Part shown: piece by piece, positions 9,046 to 19,686 of the stretch
Layout: each line of letters begins with the position of its first letter
Numbering within the stretch: position 1 is the first letter of the stretch
Source: Halalkalibacter urbisdiaboli
GTDB lineage: Bacteria; Bacillota; Bacilli; Bacillales; Bacillaceae_D
Direction of reading: 5' to 3'
Assembly: GCF_002156385.1 (NCBI RefSeq)
Contig: NZ_MVJM01000002.1
Location: 641,816-705,815 of the forward strand
DNA: 64,000 bases
Made by a program: the position numbers and the translations under genes
The notes under the pieces: model-generated
Seen by the model: the letters and a program-made list of their open reading frames with translations, nothing else
The model's database searches: none
Told to the model about the DNA's origin: nothing

Positions 9046-9789
9046 TTAAAAATTCACATCTACTGTCATCCCTGGTTTAAGTTCCGTTGCATCAGAAACA
9101 TCAATCGTGACCGCAAAAACACGTTTCGCTCTTTCTTCTTTCGTTTGAATATTTTTAGGGGTGAATTCTGCTTCTGTTGCAATCGTTTTAATCGTGCCTT
9201 TAAAGGTTTTATCTTCATATGCAATTGATTGAATCGTTACTTCTTTTCCTTTCTCAGCTAAGCTAAGGTCTTGTTCAGCAATAAAGACAACCAGTTCTTT
9301 TACTGAATCATCAATAATTGTAATAAGGGTTTCACCTGGATTTGCTAACTCCCCGACCGTTATATGTACATCCTGAACGACACCTTCTAATGGGGACTCG
9401 ATTGATAATTTTTCTTTTTGTAATTCTACTATTTTTAATTGAATTTCTGCTTGTTCGACTGCTCCATTCGCTTGAGCAATTAAAGTGTCTTGATCAGTAT
9501 CTTCTGCATCGACTTTTTTAGCTTTAGCTATGTCAATCGCTGCTTTTGCGTTGTCAATCTCTAAATCTAGTTTTCTCGTATCTAATGAGAGTAATAAGTC
9601 GTTTTCTTTAATTTCGGCTCCGTCCTCAATATGTATGTCATGAACAAGGCCAGATATTTCCGTTTGAATTAAGGTTTTCTTTCCTTCTATGATACCTGAG
9701 TAATGAGCAACTTCTTCCGATTCAGTACAGCCAATTAGAGTGGAAAGGGCACCTGCCATAAAATAAGCCAATATTGTTTTCTTTTGCAT
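9046..9789 (-). CDS. HlyD-family membrane-fusion/adaptor lipoprotein of the ABC exporter
   Basis: A signal peptide with a lipobox-like LSTLIGC (cysteine ~21) leads into two biotinyl-lipoyl half motifs (GLVHDIHIEDGAEIKENDLL and GVVQDVHITVGELANPGETL) separated by an alpha-helical hairpin (~75-125), then a beta-barrel domain ending in LKPGMTVDVNF. This is the YbhG/EmrA-like adaptor layout. In a Gram-positive cell it would sit on the outer face of the membrane and cap the exporter. It is the first gene of the operon, starts at ATG after AAAGGATG, and lies just downstream of the putative TetR operator. Confidence 0.9.
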   Translation of the reverse strand: MQKKTILAYFMAGALSTLIGCTESEEVAHYSGIIEGKKTLIQTEISGLVHDIHIEDGAEIKENDLLLSLDTRKLDLEIDNAKAAIDIAKAKKVDAEDTDQDTLIAQANGAVEQAEIQLKIVELQKEKLSIESPLEGVVQDVHITVGELANPGETLITIIDDSVKELVVFIAEQDLSLAEKGKEVTIQSIAYEDKTFKGTIKTIATEAEFTPKNIQTKEERAKRVFAVTIDVSDATELKPGMTVDVNF

Positions 9790-9814
9790 TTATGTTCATC
9801 CTTTCTTCTGTTAA

Positions 9815-9840
9815 ATGTTAGTAAGTACTTACATAGTAAT
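9815..9840 (-). promoter_or_regulatory. Probable TetR operator for the export operon
   Basis: GTAAGTACTTAC at 9821-9832 is a perfect 12-bp palindrome, 32 bases upstream of the hlyD-like start codon. TetR/AcrR repressors of Bacillaceae often bind such TNAGTAAGTACTNA-like sites. The regulator is encoded in the same operon. Binding is inferred. Confidence 0.65.
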
Positions 9841-9907
9841 AATAAACTTAAAATCCATAAATTGGATATAGTTCTTTGTACCTGTTTAACTTTTACTCTA
9901 CATGTAA

Positions 9908-9934
9908 AAAAGCCGTATCACGGTTGACACGACT
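9908..9934 (-). terminator. Terminator of the DUF3221 lipoprotein gene
   Basis: On the minus strand GTCGTGTCA and TGATACGGC form a 9-bp stem with two G-T pairs, followed by a run of six T. It lies about 45 bases downstream of the lipoprotein stop codon. Confidence 0.75.
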
Positions 9935-9977
9935 TCACTGACTTATTATTTTCTTTTACTAGTGTGACGTATTGCCA

Positions 9978-10529
9978 TTATCCCTTAATTTCAACAAGTT
10001 CATCGTTGATCTCAATACTCCAAGTCGCTGTTAAATCATTATAGTTAGCATTCTTCACAACGATAAAAACGTCGTTACCAACTTGATTAATGGCTTTTTC
10101 AATCGCCTCGGCTTCAGAAATATTTGAATTTACGGGCTGTGTACTCGGTTGAACAATGATTTCTTTGGCAGTTGCTTGACCAGGATATGAAAAGAGTACT
10201 ACACCATCAAACCAAACTGCCACTTGGTGACCTACTTTAACATCATCTGTTGAAACATTGACCCAAACAGCATCATAATGTTCCCTCATGCTACTATCTT
10301 CACCGTTCTTTTCTAGTTCGGGACTTACCACTAAAACCTTATTTGCCTTTTTGGCTGTCACATATCCGAAAAAATCAGGACTAGTTGATTTTTTGGCATC
10401 ATTTGAATCATCCGCTACAGCTTCGACCCTATCCACCTTTTCTGCAACACCTTCATTTTGTGGGGCACACCCTAGCAATAAGGTTCCTAAAAGTAAAACG
10501 CAAAAAATGATAATCCATGTTCTTTTCAT
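9978..10529 (-). CDS. Secreted lipoprotein with DUF3221-like domain
   Basis: A lipoprotein signal peptide (LLLGTLLLGC, acylated cysteine ~20) precedes a ~160-residue body. The segment FFGYVTAKKANKVLVVS followed by DAVWVNVSTDDVKVGHQVAVWFDG and a closing PGQATAKEI resembles DUF3221 (YobA-type) OB-like lipoproteins; the C-terminal ISEAEAIEKAINQVGNDVFIVVKN through EINDELVEIKG resembles a PepSY-like half. The function is unknown. ATG 10529 is chosen because GGAGG lies eight bases upstream; an earlier in-frame ATG at 10544 overlaps that Shine-Dalgarno sequence. It is a single-gene unit with its own terminator. Confidence 0.75.
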   Translation of the reverse strand: MKRTWIIIFCVLLLGTLLLGCAPQNEGVAEKVDRVEAVADDSNDAKKSTSPDFFGYVTAKKANKVLVVSPELEKNGEDSSMREHYDAVWVNVSTDDVKVGHQVAVWFDGVVLFSYPGQATAKEIIVQPSTQPVNSNISEAEAIEKAINQVGNDVFIVVKNANYNDLTATWSIEINDELVEIKG

Positions 10530-10930
10530 ACGTGTGTCCTCCATTTTAAGTGATAATAATGTAACGATAACAAACTAGCTAAGGTTTCTCATTTACTAAA
10601 ACTCCAAATAATGGTCGTTACATTGACCATGTGAGCGAAAAGGTGGAAGCTGTTATAAAGACAATCGAGTAGTGAGTTTAAAATACTCCGTTACTCAACT
10701 TTATCCAAAGCAGACATACAACTATAACTCAACCACTACTCCTTCGTCCCCCTTCACCCTCCATCTAAAAGTTACTTTCCATATTCTTTATCTTTTATTG
10801 AAAATTTTTTTAAAAAAGTGGTTTATCCTTTTCAAGATGTGGTATTACACATATTGAGAGCACCTTAGATTATCATCATGAATATTAGGTTAGCATCTCT
10901 TAGCATCAAAAGAGTACCATTACGACTGCA
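10530..10930. other. Intergenic stretch without a recognised gene
   Basis: No frame here has a ribosome binding site or protein-like composition. It holds the promoter region of the lipoprotein gene and the edge of the 30-bp tandem repeat. Confidence 0.5.
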
Positions 10931-11130
10931 AAACATCTCAGAATAACATCACGACTTGCTAAACATCTCAGAATAACATCATGACTTGCTAAACATCTTA
11001 GAATAACATCATGACTTGCTAAACATCTCAGAATAACATCATGACTTGCTAAACATCTCAGAATAACATCATGACTTGCTAAACATCTCAGAATAACATC
11101 ACGACTTGCTAAACATCTCAGAATAACATC
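10931..11130. repeat. 30-bp tandem repeat, 6.7 copies, no spacers
   Basis: The unit is AAACATCTCAGAATAACATC plus A(T/C)GACTTGCT. Six full copies run from 10931 to 11110 with a 20-base seventh to 11130. Variation is limited to three positions (CTCA/CTTA and ATGA/ACGA). Because the unit is a multiple of three, all frames stay open, which creates a false 78-codon frame. There are no unique spacers, so it is not a CRISPR array. Confidence 0.95.
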
Positions 11131-11184
11131 ACTCAATGACAAAAGAGCCGATACTTAAAAGTAAAGGCTCTTTTGTCATTGAGT
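11131..11184. repeat. Perfect 19-bp inverted repeat abutting the tandem array
   Basis: 11131-11149 (ACTCAATGACAAAAGAGCC) is the exact reverse complement of 11166-11184, loop of 16. It begins at the base where the last 30-bp repeat unit breaks off. No T-run follows on either strand, so a simple terminator is uncertain. Confidence 0.8.
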
Positions 11185-11235
11185 TCCTATAAAAATCATT
11201 TTAGTAATCGTTTTTACTCCAATAGAAAGAAAAAA

Positions 11236-11434
11236 CAAGCCACCTAAAGAGAGAGCACTGAAAAAGTGGTTTATCCTTTTTCAGTGCTCTTTAAGTAATG
11301 TGCGTAGCCGTTGCCCTATTTTTAAAAGCCTTGCTACGAGTGGTTTTCTCGTAGCAAGGCGCGCAACGTGCGAAGCATTACTTCTTCTTCGAGTTACGAA
11401 AGAAGGTTTTTCAGTGGCCTCCCTAAAGATGGCT
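11236..11434 (+). repeat. Composite structured repeat, copy 1
   Basis: A ~200-bp block bounded by imperfect ~30-base inverted ends (CAAGCCAC...CTGAAAAA and its complement near 11405-11434). It begins with the hairpin 11252-11266/11276-11290 (AGAGCACTGAAAAAG), then TTTAAGTAATGTGCG...GCCGTTGCC, a second hairpin GCCTTGCTACGAG/CTCGTAGCAAGGC, then GCAACGTGCGAAGCATTACTT. It ends 12 bases from the pectate lyase stop and is in the opposite orientation to that gene. Confidence 0.85.
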
Positions 11435-11446
11435 TGTTTACTATAA

Positions 11447-12445
11447 TTATGGTTGAACTACACCTACACCTGCATATTGAGTAACGACTGATTTTACATC
11501 TTCAACTGGCGTAAGCGTATAGTTATAAGGAACAGTATAGTTTGTTGTTGATGAAGTTGGTTGACTACCTGTGCTGTTCACATATAGATTATTTGATACA
11601 TTCCAATACCCAGGCTCACTACTGTACCAATAGCCTAATGGATCATTTGAGTTTTCAAAGACATTGTTTTCAACAAGAAGCTCTGCACCCATCCGTGCAT
11701 TAATCCCTGAACCACTGATCCCTTCAAAATAGTTGTTGTAAAGGTGACCTTTTCCATAACGGAAGCTAGGGACACGAGAGTTTAAATTTTGGAAATGGTT
11801 ATGATGAAAGGTAATGTTTCTTTCAGCGTTGTCACTATCAGATGATCCCATTAACATCGCTTTCCAGCCATCATGAACATAGTTCCAAGAGAATGTGATA
11901 TTATAGGCATTTCGCTTCACATCAAAAAGGCCATCATAATAATCTTTATGAACATCTAAGCTTGCATATAACTCATTATGGTCAACCCAAATATTACTTG
12001 AAGGTCCTTCAATATTGATCGCATCTTTATCACCTGTGTTCACTTCATGGATCGTGAGGTTACGAATGATAATGTTATCTGCTCTCCAAATCTTTATGCC
12101 AATCCCATCGAGTTCGCCATTTGTACCGACACCTAAAATGGAGACATCGGATACATCTTTTATGTCAATTTTACTAGCAGACGTATTATTAGGAGTAATT
12201 GTTCCATCAACATAAATCGTTAATGGTGTATTGCTACTCTTGTTCTTTAATGCCTGTAAAAGTTCATCTCCCGTCGATACAGTAACCGTATCTCCACCTT
12301 GACCTCCCGTAGTTCCACCATCAAACGTAGCAAAACCTTTCATATTGAAATCCGGCGTATTTGCGGAAACAGTTTGTAAGGACAACCCAACAAAAAGAGC
12401 AACTATTAAACTAGACACAATCACTTTCAACCAACCTGTTCTCAT
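11447..12445 (-). CDS. Secreted pectate lyase, polysaccharide lyase family 1
   Basis: Pectate lyases cut the alpha-1,4-galacturonan backbone of pectin by calcium-dependent beta-elimination outside the cell. A signal peptide ends at residue ~28 (SLQTVSA). The mature part is a right-handed beta-helix with the PL1 hallmarks [50 protein letters not shown] (the catalytic arginine lies in the RVPSFRYG segment) and the closing NNYFEG. At 332 residues it is a single-domain enzyme without carbohydrate-binding module. The own ribosome binding site is modest (AAGGA 12 bases upstream, then GTGAG); a seven-codon mini-ORF with a better site lies 73 bases upstream. Confidence 0.95.
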   Translation of the reverse strand: MRTGWLKVIVSSLIVALFVGLSLQTVSANTPDFNMKGFATFDGGTTGGQGGDTVTVSTGDELLQALKNKSSNTPLTIYVDGTITPNNTSASKIDIKDVSDVSILGVGTNGELDGIGIKIWRADNIIIRNLTIHEVNTGDKDAINIEGPSSNIWVDHNELYASLDVHKDYYDGLFDVKRNAYNITFSWNYVHDGWKAMLMGSSDSDNAERNITFHHNHFQNLNSRVPSFRYGKGHLYNNYFEGISGSGINARMGAELLVENNVFENSNDPLGYWYSSEPGYWNVSNNLYVNSTGSQPTSSTTNYTVPYNYTLTPVEDVKSVVTQYAGVGVVQP

Positions 12446-12517
12446 CTTCTACTCACGTCCTTTTTTAATTTTGAACTCAATGGCTTCTTTACTTCGACAG
12501 TAGCAACGACTCGGTAG

Positions 12518-12541
12518 TTACAGGGTATCGATTACGACCAT
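12518..12541 (-). other. Seven-codon mini-ORF in the pectate lyase leader
   Basis: AAAAGGAGG lies six bases before an ATG at 12541 that opens a 7-residue frame (MVVIDTL, stop at 12518). The Shine-Dalgarno sequence is stronger than that of the lyase itself, so a leader peptide or translational decoy is possible. It could also be chance. Confidence 0.35.
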
Positions 12542-12597
12542 TACAGACCTCCTTTTCGTTAGATTACTTCACATGCTACCACAGTTTTTTCCAGCTA

Positions 12598-12612
12598 AGA
12601 TAATCATTATCT
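12598..12612. promoter_or_regulatory. Fur-box-like palindrome upstream of the pectate lyase
   Basis: AGATAATCATTATCT is a perfect 7-1-7 palindrome matching 13 of 15 positions of the Bacillus Fur box (TGATAATNATTATCA). A related half TGATAATCAGGATAAT follows at 12654. Iron control of a lyase would be odd, and the region is AT-rich, so this is tentative. Confidence 0.35.
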
Positions 12613-12860
12613 CACTTTATGTAATTAATGGTAATTACTTACTATGATAATCAGGATAATGTCTTCTTTTGATTATTCTTTTATCACTTTAGACAGACAA
12701 ATGTTATTGGTCCAAAAGTAAATCGTTAGACAAGCATCCGACCTTATACTTACTCCTAGTATCGCGCCTAAGATAATGATTACTTTCCTATTCGTTAATA
12801 TTTTTCCGCTGCCTACTTTTAAAGGGGGAAATTAAACTACTTATCCTTAATAAAGAAAGT

Positions 12861-12901
12861 AGGCCACTGAAAAAGGGTGCTTTTCCCTTTTTCAATGGCC
12901 T
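12861..12901. terminator. 17-bp hairpin after lacZ (repeat-family hairpin)
   Basis: AGGCCACTGAAAAAGGG at 12861-12877 pairs with 12885-12901 with one G-T mismatch, loop of 7. It is a solo copy of the CACTGAAAAAGGG hairpin and lies ten bases downstream of the beta-galactosidase stop. Confidence 0.8.
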
Positions 12902-12910
12902 TAGATAGGA

Positions 12911-16038
<3,128 letters not shown>

Positions 16039-16135
16039 TCATCCCTGCAATGCTATTTTTGTATGAATAACTTCGGCAAATTCTTATTTAATCCTTTGTT
16101 TATTGAAGGATTCATCAATTATCCTTGAAATTAAA

Positions 16136-16166
16136 AAGGATAGAAACCGTTGTAAGTCTCTATCCT
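16136..16166 (-). terminator. Terminator after the orphan solute-binding protein
   Basis: On the minus strand GGATAGA and TCTATCC form the stem with a T5 tract after it, seven bases past the stop codon of the gene at 16173. Confidence 0.75.
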
Positions 16167-16172
16167 CCTAAT

Positions 16173-17456
16173 TTAATCGTTTCTTAATTTTAATAACGCT
16201 TGTTTATCTCGTTTTATTCTTTCGTTCACCTGATCTTCAATGACAGAAAACGTTGACTCATTTATGGGAGAACCCATCACGACTTGGTAGAGTCCCAGTT
16301 CCCAATAATCATAAGCATAACGATCAAGCGGTGTCGGCTGCCCTCGCATCCCTTCATTTATCAATTCCCAGTAAAAATTATTTGTATCTTGTGTACCAAA
16401 AAATGAACTATCAGTCTCGGTTGTATAGCTATACAGCAAACTTTCAGCAGCGATTTCAATAAACTCCCAAGCCAATTCTTTATTTTGGCTACTTGAAGAC
16501 ATTGCCAGTGATTTCCCCGTTTCTTTTTCAATACCCTCTAAACCTAATGGCATTCTTGTTACACGCCATTTGCCAGCTTGTTCAGGTACCCAGTTTTGTA
16601 GGTGAAACTCTCCATAAGAAGCTAAATGCACCATGGCAAGTTCACCAGTCCGAAGTGCCTCTTTTCCATCCTCACTCCATAGATTCTTATGTGATGCAAG
16701 ATTATGTTCGTAGCTAAATTTTGAAACTTCAAACAGGCTTTGAAACTGCCCATCCTCTGCCATCGTATAGTTTAACTGTTCATCAAAATAATTAGTCGAG
16801 CGATTGGCACTGAATAATAGTTGAAGAACCCCATCGATTAGGTAATGATTTTTCTCTTTTAAAGCAGTGGACATTTCTAGCCAATTATCCGTATCCTTCA
16901 TAAACTCTGCTAGCAACTCTGGGTCACTTGGAAACCCTGCGTTTTCTAAAATATCTGACCGATAGTACGTAACATAAGGAAAAGCTGACATCGGAATAGA
17001 TAATAGCCCATCCTTCATAAAGAATTGATATTGTTTTAATAATGGTTCAGGAAGTCGATTAAAAATATATGACTTACTATAAGGTTCTTCCATTAGGTTT
17101 TCAAATCCATCAATTCCCGAAAACTCTCCTAGATCCTTATCTAAGATGACGTAAAGATCAGGTGTATTCTGTTCAATTAAACTATTTAAATATTTATTCA
17201 CTAGTTCATGTCTATTAATTTCAACAACCTCAACTGTCACATTTGGGAACTTACGATTATATTGCTCCACTAAATGCTGAAAGTCATATTCGCGAGTCCA
17301 TATCGTCAAAGTGTTAGTTGTTTCATCCTTCCCCAACTCGCTATCTGCATTTGATAACTGAGCTGCGTTATAACCGAAATATTCGAACTGTTCCTGAACG
17401 TGACAACCACTAAGAAAAATGATCACAACAATCATACTTAGCCTAAACACATTCAT
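16173..17456 (-). CDS. Orphan extracellular solute-binding lipoprotein paired with a diguanylate cyclase
   Basis: A short signal peptide ends in the lipobox VIIFLSGC (cysteine at 18). The body follows the family-1 (carbohydrate) solute-binding fold: NTLTIWTREYDFQHLVEQYN, RKFPNVTVEVVEI, the TPDLYVILD segment, YYRSDILENAGFPSDPELL, GELAMVHLASYG and SSSQNKELAWEFIEI. No ABC permease or ATPase is near. It begins 13 bases after the diguanylate cyclase stop, with its own GGAGGG, so the two are one transcript under the c-di-GMP riboswitch. I infer that it may act as a ligand-capturing partner of the cyclase sensor rather than a transporter component; a lost transporter is the alternative. Confidence 0.8.
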   Translation of the reverse strand: MNVFRLSMIVVIIFLSGCHVQEQFEYFGYNAAQLSNADSELGKDETTNTLTIWTREYDFQHLVEQYNRKFPNVTVEVVEINRHELVNKYLNSLIEQNTPDLYVILDKDLGEFSGIDGFENLMEEPYSKSYIFNRLPEPLLKQYQFFMKDGLLSIPMSAFPYVTYYRSDILENAGFPSDPELLAEFMKDTDNWLEMSTALKEKNHYLIDGVLQLLFSANRSTNYFDEQLNYTMAEDGQFQSLFEVSKFSYEHNLASHKNLWSEDGKEALRTGELAMVHLASYGEFHLQNWVPEQAGKWRVTRMPLGLEGIEKETGKSLAMSSSSQNKELAWEFIEIAAESLLYSYTTETDSSFFGTQDTNNFYWELINEGMRGQPTPLDRYAYDYWELGLYQVVMGSPINESTFSVIEDQVNERIKRDKQALLKLRND

Positions 17457-17469
17457 ATTTCCCTCCTAA

Positions 17470-19326
17470 CTATCGGCAGAAATTCAACCCATTTTTCCCT
17501 GATATCTTTGTTTGATACATTGCATTGTCTGCCCGCTTTAGGATTGTTTCCACATCTTGTCCATCATAGGGGTATATGCTCACCCCAATACTCGCAGATG
17601 TTTCAACTTCCTGTTCAAAGATAATTGTTGGTTCTCTCATAAATTCGACGACTTTTTGACAGTAAGCTTCCACTTCGGTTCGATCTGTATCTTCAATCGT
17701 GATCACGAATTCGTCGCCACCAATTCGATAAGCTTGAATATGGGTATGATCATCGACAAATGTTTGAATTCTCTCGGAAATCACTTTTAACAATAAGTCA
17801 CCACCATTGTGACCAAAGGTATCATTTACTTGTTTAAATTTATCTAAATCAATATAGGCTAGTGCAAATTCTTGTTGATACTCCTTAGAAGTTAGTAACA
17901 GTTTCTCAACTTTCTCGTTAAAGGAATTGCGATTCTGTAAACCGGTTAGTTCGTCATAATGTGCCAAACGATATAATTGTTGCTCCGAAGCTACTAATTG
18001 TTGCGTCTTTTTCATTAATTGTTCATTTTTTGCTTCTGCTTCAACAAATATTTCTTTTAATTTTTTCGCAGCCTTCACAAAATTTTGTCCAAGAGCATCA
18101 AACTCATAAATATAACTACCTTTCCATCCGAAATCTCCCTTCTTATTTACACGCTTCGGAAGATCAGAGGTTGCAATTGTTAATTGAGATAACGATTTAG
18201 TTAGAATCCGAGTACAAAGAAAGGAGAAACAGCTTGCTAGTATAAATAAACCTATTAACACCTTAAAGTAGAACACATGTGTTTTTGCCAACGATAGGAT
18301 TTCACTCTTTAACGGCATTAAAATGAATAATTCAAGGTCCAAATTCGTAACAGGAAAGCTTGAGAAATAATACCCTCTTAACCATCCCTCCAACGCTCGA
18401 CTAGTCGATTGTCTAGGTAACCACAGGTAGAGATTCTGATTCACTTTTGACACATAACGATTTTCAAACATATCAAATCGTTCCCCTGATAAATATGAAT
18501 CATCACTTGATACGATAATTTTCCCATTTTTATCTAATGCAAAAATGGACAAAGGAGTTTGATTCGCTATGTTTACGAACATTTCAGTAAAATGAGCCTT
18601 TTCAACAACCGAACCTAGCTTAAGCTTTTGAATGTCGGTATGATCCATTGTAGATATTCTTTCATCTACTCTTGCAACAGCCGACTCTATCTCATCTGTA
18701 AATGTTGTTATCACTTGTTTCTCTTCAAACCATCCATTTACGACTGTAAAGAAAAAAATCGGCATTACTGCAATCAGTAATGTTAACTGTGATAGCATCT
18801 GTCCAAAATAAAGCGGTGTTCTTTTCAACTTAGCAGATTTTAACCCAGGTACACGAGGCAAGTAATCAGCTAATATATCTGCTAACAAACCACATATTAA
18901 CGCATTGACCAAAACTTGGAAATACCACAAATCTGCGACTACTTTTTCAGCGCCTGTTGTCCCCCGCTCTAAAAAAAAGAAATAAAAGGGCAACCAAATA
19001 ACTACTCCGTAAACGACCGACCAAGTGAGAATATTCCTCCCTTTCCATCGGTATAACGCGCCAATGATTAAAACTTCGAGCACACTGTACCAAATTAATG
19101 CTGAGTCTCCTAAGAGAAAATAATTTACTAGATTAATACAAACAATTGAAATCAGCGCTTCCTTATAACCTAAAAGCCGAATTATCGCTAAATAAAACAC
19201 AGCTGCAAATCCAAAATAAATGTCAAATAAGAGAGGAATTTTATAATGCTGCGTTACGATTCCTAAAATGACTAAACCTGTCCATATTATGAACTTCGTT
19301 GTATGACCTGACTGTTTACCGAACAT
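17470..19326 (-). CDS. Membrane diguanylate cyclase with multi-helix N terminus and extracellular sensor
   Basis: The enzyme makes c-di-GMP from two GTP. Residues ~10-200 hold six or seven hydrophobic helices (MASE-like), ~210-350 an extracellular Cache-like domain (FALDKNGKIIVSSDDSYLSG, GYYFSSFPV), then a helix (~355-375), a HAMP-like linker, coiled coil and a GGDEF domain (~455-618) with DELTGLQNR, AYIDLDKFKQVND and an intact RIGGDEF active site. The inhibitory RxxD site is not present at the usual place, so product inhibition may be absent. There is no EAL domain. A c-di-GMP-I riboswitch lies upstream, giving a direct feedback route. It is co-transcribed with an orphan sugar-binding lipoprotein and flanked by polysaccharide-degradation genes. 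Confidence 0.93.
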   Translation of the reverse strand: MFGKQSGHTTKFIIWTGLVILGIVTQHYKIPLLFDIYFGFAAVFYLAIIRLLGYKEALISIVCINLVNYFLLGDSALIWYSVLEVLIIGALYRWKGRNILTWSVVYGVVIWLPFYFFFLERGTTGAEKVVADLWYFQVLVNALICGLLADILADYLPRVPGLKSAKLKRTPLYFGQMLSQLTLLIAVMPIFFFTVVNGWFEEKQVITTFTDEIESAVARVDERISTMDHTDIQKLKLGSVVEKAHFTEMFVNIANQTPLSIFALDKNGKIIVSSDDSYLSGERFDMFENRYVSKVNQNLYLWLPRQSTSRALEGWLRGYYFSSFPVTNLDLELFILMPLKSEILSLAKTHVFYFKVLIGLFILASCFSFLCTRILTKSLSQLTIATSDLPKRVNKKGDFGWKGSYIYEFDALGQNFVKAAKKLKEIFVEAEAKNEQLMKKTQQLVASEQQLYRLAHYDELTGLQNRNSFNEKVEKLLLTSKEYQQEFALAYIDLDKFKQVNDTFGHNGGDLLLKVISERIQTFVDDHTHIQAYRIGGDEFVITIEDTDRTEVEAYCQKVVEFMREPTIIFEQEVETSASIGVSIYPYDGQDVETILKRADNAMYQTKISGKNGLNFCR

Positions 19327-19399
19327 GATTCGCCCTCCTTAGAAACCACTCCAGCTACAATAATAAAGAGAATACACCTACGACTTTTTACCTATAAAA

Positions 19400-19548
19400 A
19401 AAGCAACAAAAAAACTATTCCAGAGAATAGCCTGTTCAAGTCAACGACCCTTTTCTCTTTGCAACTGGCTGGTATATCGCTGTTCAACGACTTAACCCCT
19501 CATAGCTTTGCGCCCTAAAGTTTCCCTTAGTTTGCCTATTTTCCGTTA
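19400..19548 (-). promoter_or_regulatory. c-di-GMP-I (GEMM-I) riboswitch with terminator, upstream of the diguanylate cyclase
   Basis: Read on the minus strand from ~19545, the aptamer shows TAGGCAAACTAAGG, a GAAA-type tetraloop (GGGAAAC), GGGCGCAAAGCTATGAGGGG, TTAAG, and the closing ACCAGCCAGTTGC. These are the conserved blocks of the class I aptamer (GGCAAAC, GAAA, GGGACGCAAAGCC, CCTAAG, AGCC..GTTGCC) in order and spacing. After it comes the hairpin CTATTC/GAATAG (19415-19430) followed by a run of seven T, a terminator-type expression platform, then ~75 bases to the cyclase start. Whether ligand turns expression on or off cannot be read. Confidence 0.85.
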
Positions 19549-19641
19549 CTTCAACTATAACATGAAATAAAATTCATGAGAATCAGTAAATAAAAAGAAC
19601 AATCTACCACAAGGGCACTCCTTTCCAGTTTCAACTAAACC

Positions 19642-19680
19642 AAGAGAGGATCCCGTCGGTCCCACCGATAAGATCCTCTC
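19642..19680 (-). terminator. Hairpin after the GH5 endoglucanase
   Basis: GAGAGGATC and GATCCTCTC form the outer stem with an inner TCGGT/ACCGA stem. It starts about seven bases past the GH5 stop codon. The T-tract is weak. Confidence 0.65.
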
Positions 19681-19686
19681 CTACTG

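Noticed and set aside
10672-10857. A 61-codon plus-strand frame rich in Y, T, F and K
   Set aside because: No ribosome binding site, AT-driven composition, no family resemblance.
10931-11130. CRISPR array
   Set aside because: The units are directly adjacent with no unique spacers and no cas genes are nearby.
10906-11142. A 78-codon minus-strand frame made of repeated ten-residue units
   Set aside because: It is produced by the 30-bp tandem repeat being divisible by three; no ribosome binding site and no conserved protein pattern.
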